Source of the DNA: Streptomyces albiflavescens | GTDB lineage: Bacteria > Actinomycetota > Actinomycetes > Streptomycetales > Streptomycetaceae | DNA: 64,000 nt | Assembly (NCBI RefSeq): GCF_014645835.1 | Contig: NZ_BMMM01000017.1 | Coordinates: forward strand, 110,081-174,080 | Reading direction: 5' to 3' | Part shown: piece after piece, positions 1 through 8,407 of the stretch | Position numbering within the stretch: position 1 is the first letter of the stretch | How the letters are laid out: each line of letters starts with the position of its first letter | The notes under the pieces: generated by a model | What the model saw: only the letters and a program-made list of their open reading frames with translations | Database searches by the model: none | Told to the model about the DNA's origin: nothing | Position numbers and translations under genes: made by a program

Positions 1-1
1 C

Positions 2-100
2 TGGTTCTGGGATCTCGTCGCCCGGCGACTGGTGGTCGAGGTCACCTACGAGTCCCTGTATGGCGGCGAGAACTTCAAGGCGGTCCCGCCCACGTCCTGA
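2..100 (+). CDS. C-terminal end of an unidentified protein (partial)
   Basis: An open frame enters from the left edge and ends at a TGA at 98-100. The 32 visible residues read WFWDLVARRLVVEVTYESLY and then a short tail ending in PTS. Nearly every codon ends in G or C apart from one TAT, so this is real coding sequence. The fragment is too short to name. The VVEV-Y pattern is vaguely like the end of an ATP-dependent ligase OB fold, but I would not assign it. Confidence 0.5.
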   Translation, partial: WFWDLVARRLVVEVTYESLYGGENFKAVPPTS

Positions 101-208
101 CACCGGCCGTTCTTTGCCCTCCATGGAGCCTTTCGGACCCTGTTCATGGGGAAGCGCAGGCGCACAATGGGTAGCGGGACGAGTGCCTGAGTGCAGGGGT
201 GATGCGAG

Positions 209-1132
209 ATGCAGAGCCGGTTCCGGAGTGATCGGCGGCTGACCGTACGGATGACGGTCACGTTGTTTCTGCTCGGATTGCTGTACGTGGCGTTCGTCGC
301 CGCGTTGATCGTGCTGCTGAAGTCCTGGGTGCTGGTCGTCGTGATCGCGGCCGGGCTGCTGGGCGCGCAGTACTGGTTCTCGGACCGGATCGCGCTGTAC
401 GCGATGCACGGGCGGATCGTGGAGCGCGAGGAGTATCCACAGCTCCACGGGGTCGTGGATCGGCTGTGTGCCGTGGCGGACATGCCGAAGCCACTGGTCG
501 CCGTGTCCGACCTCGATATGCCGAACGCGTTCGCGACCGGGCGCAATGCCGATCATGCCGTGCTGTGCGTGACGACGGGATTGCTGCGGCGGCTCGAGCC
601 CGATGAGCTCGAAGGCGTGTTGGCGCACGAGCTGTCGCATGTGGCACACAAGGATGTCGCCGTGATCACCGTGGCGTCGTTCCTCGGGGTGCTCGCCGGG
701 CTGATCGTGCGGTTCGCCTTCTACTCGCAGCTCTTCGGCGGACGCGGGAGGAAGGACCAGAACACGGTGGTGATCTTCCTGGCCGTGATGGCGATCTCCG
801 CGGCCGTGTACGCGATCAGCTTCCTGCTCATCCGGGCGCTGTCCCGGTATCGCGAGCTGGCCGCCGACCGGGCCGCGGCCCTGCTCACCGGGCGGCCCTC
901 GGCACTGGCGTCCGCGCTGACCAAGGTCACCGGGGACATCGCGCGGATCCCGACCAAGGACCTGCGGACGGCGCAGGCGTTCAACGCCTTCTACTTCACC
1001 CCCGCCCTCGGCGCCGAGCCGAGCATCTCCAAGCTGTTCTCCACCCACCCGAGCCTGGAGCAGCGGCTCGAACAACTGGCCCGTATCTCGGCCGAGTTGG
1101 GCGAGGCGGCGACCCCCGGAAGCGCCGTCTGA
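209..1132 (+). CDS. htpX: HtpX-like M48 family membrane metalloprotease
   Basis: This is a membrane-bound zinc protease of the M48/HtpX family, which degrades damaged membrane proteins. Two membrane segments lie at about residues 15-55. The zinc motif HELSH is at 140-144 inside a helix. The third ligand Glu is E216 in RELAADRAA. A second hydrophobic pair spans about 153-170 and 187-210. The length (307 aa) is normal for the family. The ATG at 209 follows a GGGGTG stretch. The next gene, pspAB, starts 21 bp downstream on the same strand, and this pairing with htpX is common in actinobacteria. Peptidase family is certain; the substrate is not known. Confidence 0.9.
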   Translation: MQSRFRSDRRLTVRMTVTLFLLGLLYVAFVAALIVLLKSWVLVVVIAAGLLGAQYWFSDRIALYAMHGRIVEREEYPQLHGVVDRLCAVADMPKPLVAVSDLDMPNAFATGRNADHAVLCVTTGLLRRLEPDELEGVLAHELSHVAHKDVAVITVASFLGVLAGLIVRFAFYSQLFGGRGRKDQNTVVIFLAVMAISAAVYAISFLLIRALSRYRELAADRAAALLTGRPSALASALTKVTGDIARIPTKDLRTAQAFNAFYFTPALGAEPSISKLFSTHPSLEQRLEQLARISAELGEAATPGSAV

Positions 1133-1153
1133 CTCCCCCGGAAAGGCATCTGC

Positions 1154-1741
1154 ATGGGGTTCCTGGACATCCTGCTCGGCCGCACCAAGGCCGTCGCGCC
1201 CGATCTCGACCAGCTCTTCGGGCTGCCGTCGGCGGCCGTGACCCTGCAGGCGGCCGCCGGGTTCACACCGACCGGGACGGGTGCGGTGTGCTTCGCGTCA
1301 GTCGAGGGCGCCGCCTTCGCCGAGGCGCACAAGGAGGTGCAGGCGCTCCTCGACGCCGACGCCGAGCGGCGCGGGCCGCCGGTGGAGGTCACCCGGGACG
1401 AGTACGGCTACTCGTGGCTGGTCTCACGGCGGGAGCCCGAGGAGCTGCCCGCCCTGGTGAGCGATCTGCACGCGGTGAACAGCGCGCTGGAGGGCAGCGG
1501 CTTCGGACCGCAGCTGCTCTGTTCCGTCGCCGCCTTCGAGGACACCGAGCGGCAGCGGCGGCTCGGGCTCGTCTATCTGTACAAGCGCGGGACCTTCTAT
1601 CCCTTCGCGCCGCTGGCCGGTGACGGCCAGCGGCGCGACAACGCGCTGGAGCTGCAGATCAAGGCGACGCTCGCCGACGATCTGCGGATCGAGCAGGACC
1701 TCGGCCGCTGGTTCCCGATCTGGGGCGCGCCCGGCCTGTGA
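1154..1741 (+). CDS. pspAB: PspA-associated protein PspAB
   Basis: The 195-aa protein starts MGFLDILLGRTKAVAPDLDQ and matches the actinobacterial PspAB family by N-terminus and length. The family takes its name from association with phage-shock protein A. Its biochemical role is undefined. No signal peptide or membrane segment is visible, so it should be cytoplasmic. A GGAAAGG ribosome site lies just before the ATG. It probably forms an operon with the upstream HtpX-like protease, which suggests membrane-stress handling. Confidence 0.82.
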   Translation: MGFLDILLGRTKAVAPDLDQLFGLPSAAVTLQAAAGFTPTGTGAVCFASVEGAAFAEAHKEVQALLDADAERRGPPVEVTRDEYGYSWLVSRREPEELPALVSDLHAVNSALEGSGFGPQLLCSVAAFEDTERQRRLGLVYLYKRGTFYPFAPLAGDGQRRDNALELQIKATLADDLRIEQDLGRWFPIWGAPGL

Positions 1742-1756
1742 GCCGGTGACCGGAGG

Positions 1757-2050
1757 TCACTTGCCCTGTTCGCGTGCCTGGCGGCGGGACTCCAGGGGGC
1801 GCTCGCGGCGGTAGCGGCGCTCCCACTTCGCCTGTCGGTCACGGCGGTCGCGGTACGCCTTGTACGACGCGGACGTGGACGGCGGCGGGGGCCCCGAGGC
1901 GGATCCGCCACTCGACGAGGACGCCGAGGACGAGCCCCGCCCGTACTGCATATACATGAAGAGCACGCCGACCGCGGCGAGCCACCAGATGTGATTGCCG
2001 AATCCCAAGACGACCAGGACAACGGTCCCGGAAATGACGATGGTGCCCAT
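1757..2050 (-). CDS. small membrane protein of unknown function
   Basis: A 97-aa protein with two adjacent hydrophobic segments (about residues 2-17 and 20-35). A Ser/Gly-rich linker (about 39-58) follows, then a strongly basic C-terminus rich in Arg (YRDRRDRQAKWERRYRRER). It looks like a small inner-membrane protein with a cationic cytoplasmic tail. It converges on pspAB, with 15 bp between the two stops. I do not recognise a named family. Confidence 0.65.
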   Translation of the reverse strand: MGTIVISGTVVLVVLGFGNHIWWLAAVGVLFMYMQYGRGSSSASSSSGGSASGPPPPSTSASYKAYRDRRDRQAKWERRYRRERPLESRRQAREQGK

Positions 2051-2330
2051 GACGGGCCTCCGTGGGCGTGGGTGATGACTGGGTGGTGTCCGATGTGTCC
2101 GACGGGGCGCTGGGGGTGGGCGACCGCCAGTCGGTGCGTAGAGAGTAGCCCTGACTCCGTCGAGTGATGCCTGTCCGGCGGAAAGCGGTGGTGAGCGGCT
2201 CCGTAACGCATGTCCAGGGTAGGGATGCGGTCACTCCGCGTGCATCTCCTTTTCTTGCGACCCGGTCGGGCGGTGGCGGCCTGGCGGGCGGGCGACGGCG
2301 GCATGAGTGGGCGGCATGAGTAAATGAGGG
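2051..2330. other. divergent intergenic region
   Basis: 280 bp between the small membrane-protein gene (minus) and the hydrolase-kinase fusion (plus). It should hold both promoters. I see no strong palindrome, RNA gene or repeat. Confidence 0.4.
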
Positions 2331-3968
2331 GTGCTCTCTCCCTTCACGTACGACCACGACGGTGAACGACTGAGCTGCGTAGGCGGCGGTGGCGACAACG
2401 ACGGCGATCGAGAGCCGGCCACCGCCGTTGTGCTGCACGGCGCGGGCAACGGAAGCAAGGAGCGACTGATCCCGCTCCTTGAGGAGTTCGCCGCGCGCGG
2501 CTGCCGCGGCCTCGCCCTCGACTTCTCCGGGCACGGCGAAAGCACGGGCGAGCTACGGGAGTTGAGCCTTCAGCGGCGTTTCGAGCAGGCCGTCGCCGTC
2601 ATCGACGCGACGGTCTCGGCGAACGCTCCGCTGATCCTCGTCGGGTTCAGCATGAGCGGCCAGACGGTGGCCGATCTCGCGGGGCACTACGGGGAGCGGG
2701 TGGCAGCGCTCGGGCTGTGCGCACCCGCGGTGTACGGCCCGGAGGCCTGGCCGATTCCGTTCGGCGACGGCGATGGCCGCTTCAGCGAGATCATCCGTAC
2801 GCCGGACAACTGGCGCCGGGCCCCGGCGCTCGACATCCTGCGGGCGTACACGGGGCGCGCGGTGCTCGCCGTGCCGGGCACGGACATGGTGATCCCGCCC
2901 GCGGTGACCGAGGCCGTGACGGACGCGCTCGCCACCAACGCCCAGTTCACACGGCTCGAACTGGCCGACGCCGAGCACATGTTGGGCCTGTGGTTCCGCG
3001 ACCACGCCGAGGACCGGCAGCGGTTCGTGGATCTCGTCCTCACCGGGCTCGGCGACCAGGGATGGACGGCGACCCGGACCTGGGTGGCCAAGCGGCTGCC
3101 GGACGGCAGGACCGTACGGGAGTCCACGCCCCTGCGCGGCGGCTGGAGTTCCCAGATGCGCCGGCTCACCCTCGACGACGGCACCGGCCTGGTCCAGCGG
3201 TCCTTCGTCAAGCCCTTCTACCGGCGGCACGCACCGGGGCTGCTGACCCGCGAGGCGTCCGTCCTCACCCTGCTCGCCGCCCACGACGGTGTGCCCGCGC
3301 CCGAGCTGTACGCCGTCGACGCCACCGCGGAACACTGCGACCATCCCACTCTGTTGATGTCCTCGCTCGCGGGCACGGTCCGGCTCGACGAGGGCGATCT
3401 GGAGCGGCGCCTCGACCTGCTGGCGCGTCAACTCGTCGGCATCCACGGGGTGGTTCCCGCGGAGCGTCCGCGCCCCTACCAGCCGTGGACGTCACCCGAG
3501 CGCGTCCGTACGCCCGCGGGTGCGCCGTGGGACCACGCCGTCGACGTGATCCGGCGCGAGGCGCCCTCGTACGAAGGGTGTTTCCTGCACCGGGACTTCC
3601 ACCCCGGGAACGTGCTGTTCACGGGTGCGGGCGACACCCTGCGGATCAGCGGGGTCGTCGACTGGGTGGAGACCTCCTGGGGCCCGGCCGACCTCGACGT
3701 CGCCCACTGCTCCACGGCCCTCGCGCTGCTGTACGGGGAGACGTACGGGCTGGGCTTCCGCGAGCGGTACGAGGCACACGGCGGACGCCGACTGGCCGAC
3801 GGCGAGGACCACTTGTACTGGCGGCTGCTGGACGCGCTGGCCTACTCCCCCGACGCCGAGAAGGTCGCCGCACCCTGGCGTGAGCTGGGGCGCACGGATC
3901 TCACGCCGGAGGTGCTGGGCGGACGACTCGGCGCGTATGTGGCGGGACTGCTGGAGCAGTACGGCTGA
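2331..3968 (+). CDS. alpha/beta-hydrolase fused to an aminoglycoside-phosphotransferase-like kinase
   Basis: One continuous 545-aa frame joins two enzymes. Residues 1-240 are an alpha/beta-hydrolase: oxyanion LHGAGN at 35-40, nucleophile elbow GFSMSG with S107, acid D185 in PGTDMVIPP, and H216 in AEHML. Residues about 250-545 are an APH/choline-kinase-like domain: the catalytic loop HRDFHPGN has D422, and the metal site VVDW has D444. Start is GTG at 2331. The GAGGG just before it is too close for ideal spacing, so translation may be leaderless or start slightly downstream. No frame change occurs between the domains, so the fusion is genuine in this sequence. Substrates are unknown. A resistance or small-molecule modification role is only a guess. 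Confidence 0.85.
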   Translation: MLSPFTYDHDGERLSCVGGGGDNDGDREPATAVVLHGAGNGSKERLIPLLEEFAARGCRGLALDFSGHGESTGELRELSLQRRFEQAVAVIDATVSANAPLILVGFSMSGQTVADLAGHYGERVAALGLCAPAVYGPEAWPIPFGDGDGRFSEIIRTPDNWRRAPALDILRAYTGRAVLAVPGTDMVIPPAVTEAVTDALATNAQFTRLELADAEHMLGLWFRDHAEDRQRFVDLVLTGLGDQGWTATRTWVAKRLPDGRTVRESTPLRGGWSSQMRRLTLDDGTGLVQRSFVKPFYRRHAPGLLTREASVLTLLAAHDGVPAPELYAVDATAEHCDHPTLLMSSLAGTVRLDEGDLERRLDLLARQLVGIHGVVPAERPRPYQPWTSPERVRTPAGAPWDHAVDVIRREAPSYEGCFLHRDFHPGNVLFTGAGDTLRISGVVDWVETSWGPADLDVAHCSTALALLYGETYGLGFRERYEAHGGRRLADGEDHLYWRLLDALAYSPDAEKVAAPWRELGRTDLTPEVLGGRLGAYVAGLLEQYG

Positions 3969-3989
3969 CGGGGGCTGCACGGGTACGGC

Positions 3990-4030
3990 TGACAGCCGCT
4001 GTCCAGGGACGGGTACGGGTACGGGTACGG
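3990..4030. repeat. GGGTAC simple repeat
   Basis: Short direct copies of GGGTAC/GGGTACG run through the gap between two convergent genes (the densest part is near 4011-4029). It looks like local slippage expansion of no evident function. Confidence 0.5.
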
Positions 4031-5389
4031 TCAGACGCCCGGCGCCGCCTGGACCACTCCCGCGATCACGGCCGCGCCCAGCGCCGCATGGTCCGCGGCG
4101 TTCTGGTCCGCGTAGCGCAGCGCGAACTCCGCGACGGCGCGGTCGAAGGTGTCGGAGCCGCCCAGGTACCCGGCGATCGCCATGCGGTCGCCGGAGCGGG
4201 CGTGGGCGCGGGCCAGCGCGGTGCCGCACAGGCCGGCGTAGTTCTGGAGCCGGCGGGGGCTCATGCCCGCGACGTCCGCGGAGCCCTTCATGTCGCGCAT
4301 CTGACGCCAGTAATAGGCCCGTCCCTGCGGCCCGGACATCCAGCCGAGGAAGATGTCGCTCGCCGCCTGCAGCAGCTGCTGACCGGCGACGACGCGATGC
4401 CCCGGATGGACGTACGGGCCATTGGGCAGATGGTCTTCGAGTACGGACTTTCCGGCCTCCTTGATCTGCAGGAACAGCGGATCGCCCGCGTCCCGCCCGG
4501 CGAGCAGCACGATGAAGCAGCGGGTGCCGACGCTGCCGACACCGACGACCTTGCGGGCGGCGTCGACGAAGCGGTAGCGGTCGAGGAGGAGGCGGCGTTC
4601 CTCGGAGAGCGTGGAGCGGTAGTCGCTGAAGATCTTGCGGAGCGAGGCCATGTCGGGGGCTCCGGCAGGTTCCAGCAGGGGCGGGACGTGGACGATGCGG
4701 GGGCGTCCGTCGACGGTCTCGGTGAGTTTGCCGAGCGCGTGCAGGCTGGTACGGCGGCGGGCCCGGGAGAGGGTCGACTCGACCTGCTTGCGACGGCGGG
4801 CGGAACGGACGAGCGGGAGCAACTGGTCGGCGTCGATGCGCTCGTACCAGACGGCCAGCTCGCCGCGCGCGGCGAGCCGCCGGATGCCCGTGCGGTACTC
4901 GCCCGCCGCGGCCTGGGCGGCGCGGCGGACCTGCTCCTCGGGGTGCCCGTTCTCGCGGGCCGCGACCGCGACGCTGGCCGCGAGCCGTTTGACGTCCCAC
5001 TCGAAGGGACCGGGAAACGTCTCGTCGAAGTCGTTGAGGTCGAAGAGCAGGGTGCGTTCCGGGGAGGCGTACAGGCCGAAGTTCAACAGGTGGGCGTCGC
5101 CGCACAGCTGCACCATGAGTCCGGTGTGCGGCTGGGACGCCAGGTCGGCGGCCATGACGGCGGCGGCGCCGCGCAGGAAGGCGAGCGGCGAAGCCGTCAT
5201 CCGCCCGTACCGGATCGGCATCAGCTCCTGAAGCCGGTCCCGGCCCTGCCGTTCGAGTACGGCGACGGGATCGGGGCGGTGGGCGGCCGGGATCCAGTCG
5301 GCGTGCGAGGTACGGGGAGCGCGTTTGCGGGCCGCCTTGCCCTGAGCGGCACGGTCCGCCGGAGTGGCGGTGGCGCCGTTCTGGACCAC
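4031..5389 (-). CDS. DUF2252 family protein
   Basis: A 452-aa protein of the DUF2252 family, a kinase-fold-like group of unknown substrate. Its signature elements are visible: GDAHLLNFG at about 97-105 and FDLNDFDE at about 116-123, which resemble a catalytic/metal-binding loop. No signal peptide is present, so it is probably cytoplasmic. Start is GTG at 5389, preceded only by a weak purine stretch. It begins 5 bp after the stop of the upstream lipoprotein gene, so the two are very likely co-transcribed and translationally coupled. Family is secure; function is not known. Confidence 0.85.
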   Translation of the reverse strand: MVQNGATATPADRAAQGKAARKRAPRTSHADWIPAAHRPDPVAVLERQGRDRLQELMPIRYGRMTASPLAFLRGAAAVMAADLASQPHTGLMVQLCGDAHLLNFGLYASPERTLLFDLNDFDETFPGPFEWDVKRLAASVAVAARENGHPEEQVRRAAQAAAGEYRTGIRRLAARGELAVWYERIDADQLLPLVRSARRRKQVESTLSRARRRTSLHALGKLTETVDGRPRIVHVPPLLEPAGAPDMASLRKIFSDYRSTLSEERRLLLDRYRFVDAARKVVGVGSVGTRCFIVLLAGRDAGDPLFLQIKEAGKSVLEDHLPNGPYVHPGHRVVAGQQLLQAASDIFLGWMSGPQGRAYYWRQMRDMKGSADVAGMSPRRLQNYAGLCGTALARAHARSGDRMAIAGYLGGSDTFDRAVAEFALRYADQNAADHAALGAAVIAGVVQAAPGV

Positions 5390-5394
5390 GACCG

Positions 5395-5889
5395 TCAGTG
5401 CCGCACGGCTCGGGCGATGTCGGCGATGACGTCGCCGGAGAGGGTGCGATTGCTGCGGGCGGTGGCGTCCTTGGAGGCGCCCGCCGCGACGTCGTTCACC
5501 GTGACGACGACCGTGTCGAGAAGGTTGCCGTCCTTGTCGCGGAAGTTGACCTGGACGGCGTACGACTTCTCCGAGGAGGCGGAGTTGGTGACGGTCACCT
5601 TGGCGGTGGAGCGCCCGTCCGAGTCGGTGGTCACGTGACTGTCGAGCTTCACGTCGCCCTTGGCGTTCACGCCGTTCTTGAACTCGTCCAACCTCCGGCC
5701 GACCTCGGCGGTCGCGGAGGCCAGCGCCTCGCCGGCCTCGGACGCGGCGGACGCGGCTTTGGAGACCGGGCTCGCGGGGGTGTTGTCGTCCGAGCAGCCG
5801 GTCAGCGGCGCGGCCAGAGCCGTCGTCGCGGCCGCCGCCAGGATCAGCCCTCGTATGCCGTGCCTGCCGTGCCTGCCGTACCTCTGCAT
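5395..5889 (-). CDS. predicted lipoprotein with FxLYD-like domain
   Basis: A 164-aa exported protein. It starts MQRYGRHGRHGIRG, then has a hydrophobic stretch ending in a lipobox-like LTGC, so it should be a lipoprotein. An Ala/Ser-rich spacer follows. The C-terminal half (DSHVTTDSDGRSTAKVTVTN, then YAVQVNFRDKDGNLLDTVVV) resembles the FxLYD beta-sandwich of actinobacterial lipoproteins. I chose the ATG at 5889 because GGAGG lies about 4 bases upstream; an upstream in-frame start has no such site. It is the first gene of a pair with the DUF2252 gene. Confidence 0.75.
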   Translation of the reverse strand: MQRYGRHGRHGIRGLILAAAATTALAAPLTGCSDDNTPASPVSKAASAASEAGEALASATAEVGRRLDEFKNGVNAKGDVKLDSHVTTDSDGRSTAKVTVTNSASSEKSYAVQVNFRDKDGNLLDTVVVTVNDVAAGASKDATARSNRTLSGDVIADIARAVRH

Positions 5890-6074
5890 GGGATCCTCCG
5901 ACGTGCTCCTCGTCGTTCCCCTTCGGAATCCGCTCGCCGCGGTGCTCTCAGTCAAGGCTGTGAGCAGCGCCTACGCACGCCGGATACGGCGAACGGGTGA
6001 GTCGCGCCCACTACTGATCGCATGTTCGAGAGGATGAGGACCACTGGCACATCGCGGGACCGGCTGGAGGCGGA

Positions 6075-7271
6075 GTGGGCGGGAAGATGCGGCACATCGG
6101 GGTGGCGGAACGGCGGGCCCGGCTCGCGCTGCGGCAGCGGCTCGTGGGCGCCGCGCGAGCGGCGCGTCCCGAGGAGGTCGCGGGGTCGCTGGTCGCGCTG
6201 CACGGCACCGATCCGGCGACGGTGTACCTGGCGGTGGGCGCGCGGCTGACGGATGCCGGGAAGACGGTGGCGGAGGTCGACCGGGCGCTGTACGAGGACC
6301 GGACCCTCGTGCGCATGCACGGCATGCGGCACACCGTGTTCGTGTTCCCGACCGAGCTGGCCGCCGTGGTGCACGCCTCGACCGGGCTCGCCATCGCCGC
6401 GAAGGCCCGGGCCAAGCTGATCAAGGACATGACCACCGGCAGCGACGGGCGGCTGACCGAGGAGTGGCTGGCGGAGGTCGAGGCATCCGCGCTCGCCGCG
6501 CTGGCCCGGCGCGGGCAGGCCACGGTGAACGAACTCACCCGGGACGAACCGCGGTTGAAGGAACAGTTCACCTACGGCGCCGGCAAGAGCTACGAGAGTC
6601 CGCACACCGTGTCGTCCAGTCTGATGCGGGTCCTCGGCGTCGAGGGCCGGGTGGTGCGGGGGCAGCCGATGGGGTCGTGGACGTCCAGCCAGTTCCGCTG
6701 GGCGGTCGCCCCTCCGCATCCCGAGCTGCCCGCCGCCGAGGCGCAGTGCGAGCTGCTGCGGCGTTGGCTCGCGGTGTGCGGGCCTGCCACGGAGGGCGAC
6801 CTGAAGTGGTGGACGGGATGGAAGGTGACGGAGGTGCGACGGGCGCTGGCCGCTGTCGGAGCGGTGGCCGTGTCGCTCGACGACGGGGTCACCGGATACG
6901 TGACGGACGGCGATGTCGATCCCGTCGCCGGCCCTTCCTCCCCCTGGGCCGCGCTGCTGCCGGGCCTCGATCCGACGGCCATGGGGTGGCAGGAGCGGGA
7001 CTGGTACCTCGCGCCGTCGCTGCGTCCCGCCCTCTTCGACCGCAGCGGGAATGTCGGGCCGACGGTGTGGTGGGACGGGCGGGTGGTCGGGGGGTGGGCT
7101 CAGCGGGCCGACGGTGAGGTGGTGTGGCGGCTTCTGGACACGGAGGAGTTGGGGCGGGACGCCCGCGATGCCATCTCCGGGGAGGCGGCGCGTTTGCAGG
7201 CGTGGCTGGGGACGACGCGGGTGACACCGCGCTTCCGGACACCGCTGGAGCGGGAACTGTCGTCGGGCTGA
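6075..7271 (+). CDS. winged-helix DNA glycosylase-like protein (AlkZ/YcaQ family)
   Basis: A 398-aa protein with the layout of the HTH_42/AlkZ family, whose characterised members remove alkylated or cross-linked bases. The N-terminal LVALHGTDPATVYLAVGAR and the C-terminal DRSGNVGPTVWWDGRVVGGW, then a Trp/Arg-rich end, are typical of this group. Start is GTG 6075 with GGAGG four bases upstream. ATG 6087 (MRHIG) is an alternative start, with GGCGGGAAG directly before it. It stands alone, divergent from the lipoprotein gene. DNA repair is an inference from family membership. Confidence 0.75.
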   Translation: MGGKMRHIGVAERRARLALRQRLVGAARAARPEEVAGSLVALHGTDPATVYLAVGARLTDAGKTVAEVDRALYEDRTLVRMHGMRHTVFVFPTELAAVVHASTGLAIAAKARAKLIKDMTTGSDGRLTEEWLAEVEASALAALARRGQATVNELTRDEPRLKEQFTYGAGKSYESPHTVSSSLMRVLGVEGRVVRGQPMGSWTSSQFRWAVAPPHPELPAAEAQCELLRRWLAVCGPATEGDLKWWTGWKVTEVRRALAAVGAVAVSLDDGVTGYVTDGDVDPVAGPSSPWAALLPGLDPTAMGWQERDWYLAPSLRPALFDRSGNVGPTVWWDGRVVGGWAQRADGEVVWRLLDTEELGRDARDAISGEAARLQAWLGTTRVTPRFRTPLERELSSG

Positions 7272-7295
7272 GTCTTCTCGCCGTGAGTTTCCTCC

Positions 7296-7415
7296 CCCCC
7301 TCCGCCCCTGCCCGTCCCGTACTGGGGCTGCGCCCCCAGTACCCCCGCCAAAAGATCGCGCAGTTCCCCGCAGCCGAAAGGCTGGTGCGGGGACGGGCAG
7401 GGGCGGAGGGGGCGA
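7296..7415. repeat. dispersed inverted-repeat element, copy 1
   Basis: A 120-bp element with arms of about 23 bp (left CCCCCTCCGCCCCTGCCC, right its complement GGGCAGGGGCGGAGGGGG) around a central block with GCGCAGTTCCCCGC and a GGGGCTGCGCCCCC palindrome. The same element lies at 13493-13632 and, truncated by the window end, at 63944-64000. It sits between convergent genes and would fold strongly as RNA. It has no coding capacity. It looks like a non-autonomous dispersed intergenic repeat that may also act as a terminator. Confidence 0.85.
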
Positions 7416-7448
7416 AACACCGCTCTGGCGCCCGCCCCCACCCCGGGC

Positions 7449-7757
7449 TCAGCGCGAGTACCTCATCAGCGCCCGGACCATGTGGCACGTGATGTCCGAC
7501 GGCGGGTGGACGCCGATGAGTTCCGCGGTGTTGCGTATCTTCTCGTTGCGGGCCTGGTTCGGCATGTAGACACCGGAGTCGAGCAGAGCGATCGCGAGGC
7601 GCATCGCCTTGAGCCGACGATTGTGGGTGACATACCAATCGCGGGGACGCCCCGGCGGCAGCGGGCGCTTCTCCACGGGCTCGTACGGCAGGTCCAGCAG
7701 GACCGCCCTCTTGGACGTGGACTGAGTGGGCAGCGGCTTCAGTGCGGCAGCGGGCAC
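7449..7757 (-). CDS. conserved small protein of unknown function
   Basis: About 102 aa, basic, with RPRDWYVTHNRRLKAMRLAI followed by a helical C-terminus (PPSDITCHMVRALMRYSR). No export signal or known motif is seen. The perfect AGGAGG lies 6 bp before GTG 7757, so that is the likely start. ATG 7763 sits directly against the AGGAGG and is too close. It is divergent from the ArsC-like gene. Function unknown. Confidence 0.65.
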   Translation of the reverse strand: MPAAALKPLPTQSTSKRAVLLDLPYEPVEKRPLPPGRPRDWYVTHNRRLKAMRLAIALLDSGVYMPNQARNEKIRNTAELIGVHPPSDITCHMVRALMRYSR

Positions 7758-7921
7758 AGGCATCCTCCTGTCGCGGTCAGGGAACCGTCCGGACCCCCCG
7801 GCGGCACCCTCGAACACTGCTTCTATTCTACTGCCGACCACTGACAAAAGCCGCTGGCCACAAGGGCTTTGGAAGTGCCGTGACACCAGCGGAAGAGGGT
7901 GTCTCGCGTAACGTGTGCGGC

Positions 7922-8281
7922 ATGGAGATCTGGATCAACCCCGCCTGTTCGAAGTGCCGCAGCGCCCTGAGCCTGCTCGACGCGGAGGGCGCCGACTACA
8001 CGGTGCGCCGCTACCTGGAGGACGTACCGACCGAGGACGAGATCCGTGAGGTACTCGATCGCCTCGGACTCGAACCGTGGGACATCACACGGACCCAGGA
8101 AGACGTCGCCAAGGAGCTGGGGCTCAAAGAGTGGGCTCGGGACGCCGGTTCGCGGGACCGGTGGATCGCGGCACTGTCCGAGCACCCCAAGCTCATCCAG
8201 CGGCCGATCATCACCGCGGAGGACGGGACGGCGGTCGTGGCCCGCACGGATGAGGCGGTACGGGATACCTTGTCCCGATAG
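7922..8281 (+). CDS. ArsC family reductase-like protein
   Basis: A 119-aa thioredoxin-fold protein of the ArsC/Spx family. The N-terminal INPACSKCR carries the C9-x2-C12 pair, and QRPIITAEDG near residue 95 is the family's cis-Pro region. It could reduce arsenate or act as a glutaredoxin-like reductase; no ars genes lie nearby, so arsenate detoxification is not supported by context. ATG 7922 is chosen because the family starts with MEIWINP. No good ribosome site precedes it, so the message may be leaderless. Confidence 0.82.
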   Translation: MEIWINPACSKCRSALSLLDAEGADYTVRRYLEDVPTEDEIREVLDRLGLEPWDITRTQEDVAKELGLKEWARDAGSRDRWIAALSEHPKLIQRPIITAEDGTAVVARTDEAVRDTLSR

Positions 8282-8316
8282 GCGTCCGTGAAGTCGTCAA
8301 CTCCCTTGTGATCTAC

Positions 8317-8350
8317 GTTACTTCAGCAACTCTCGTAACCGTTGAGTAAC
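8317..8350 (+). promoter_or_regulatory. repeated GTTAC/GTAAC motifs before a secreted-protein gene
   Basis: GTTAC at 8317-8321, GTAAC at 8335-8339 and GTAAC at 8346-8350 cluster upstream of the secreted DPBB-like gene. The last two are 11 bp apart, one helical turn, as in GlnR-type boxes, but the adenine-rich half sites of a full GlnR box are missing. It is a candidate operator only. Confidence 0.3.
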
Positions 8351-8407
8351 CCCGTTCGGCATCTCGTACATAGCGACGTACCACTCCCCCTCACCCAGGA
8401 GGCGTGC

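Noticed and set aside
3492..5105. A 537-codon minus-strand frame spanning two genes
   Set aside because: It covers the 3' end of the hydrolase-kinase fusion antisense and DUF2252 in the wrong frame. The DUF2252 motifs are in another frame.
8282..8407. c-di-AMP (ydaO) riboswitch before the secreted DPBB gene
   Set aside because: Such leaders are common before Streptomyces wall-acting proteins, but the region is only 126 bp and lacks the conserved ydaO core.
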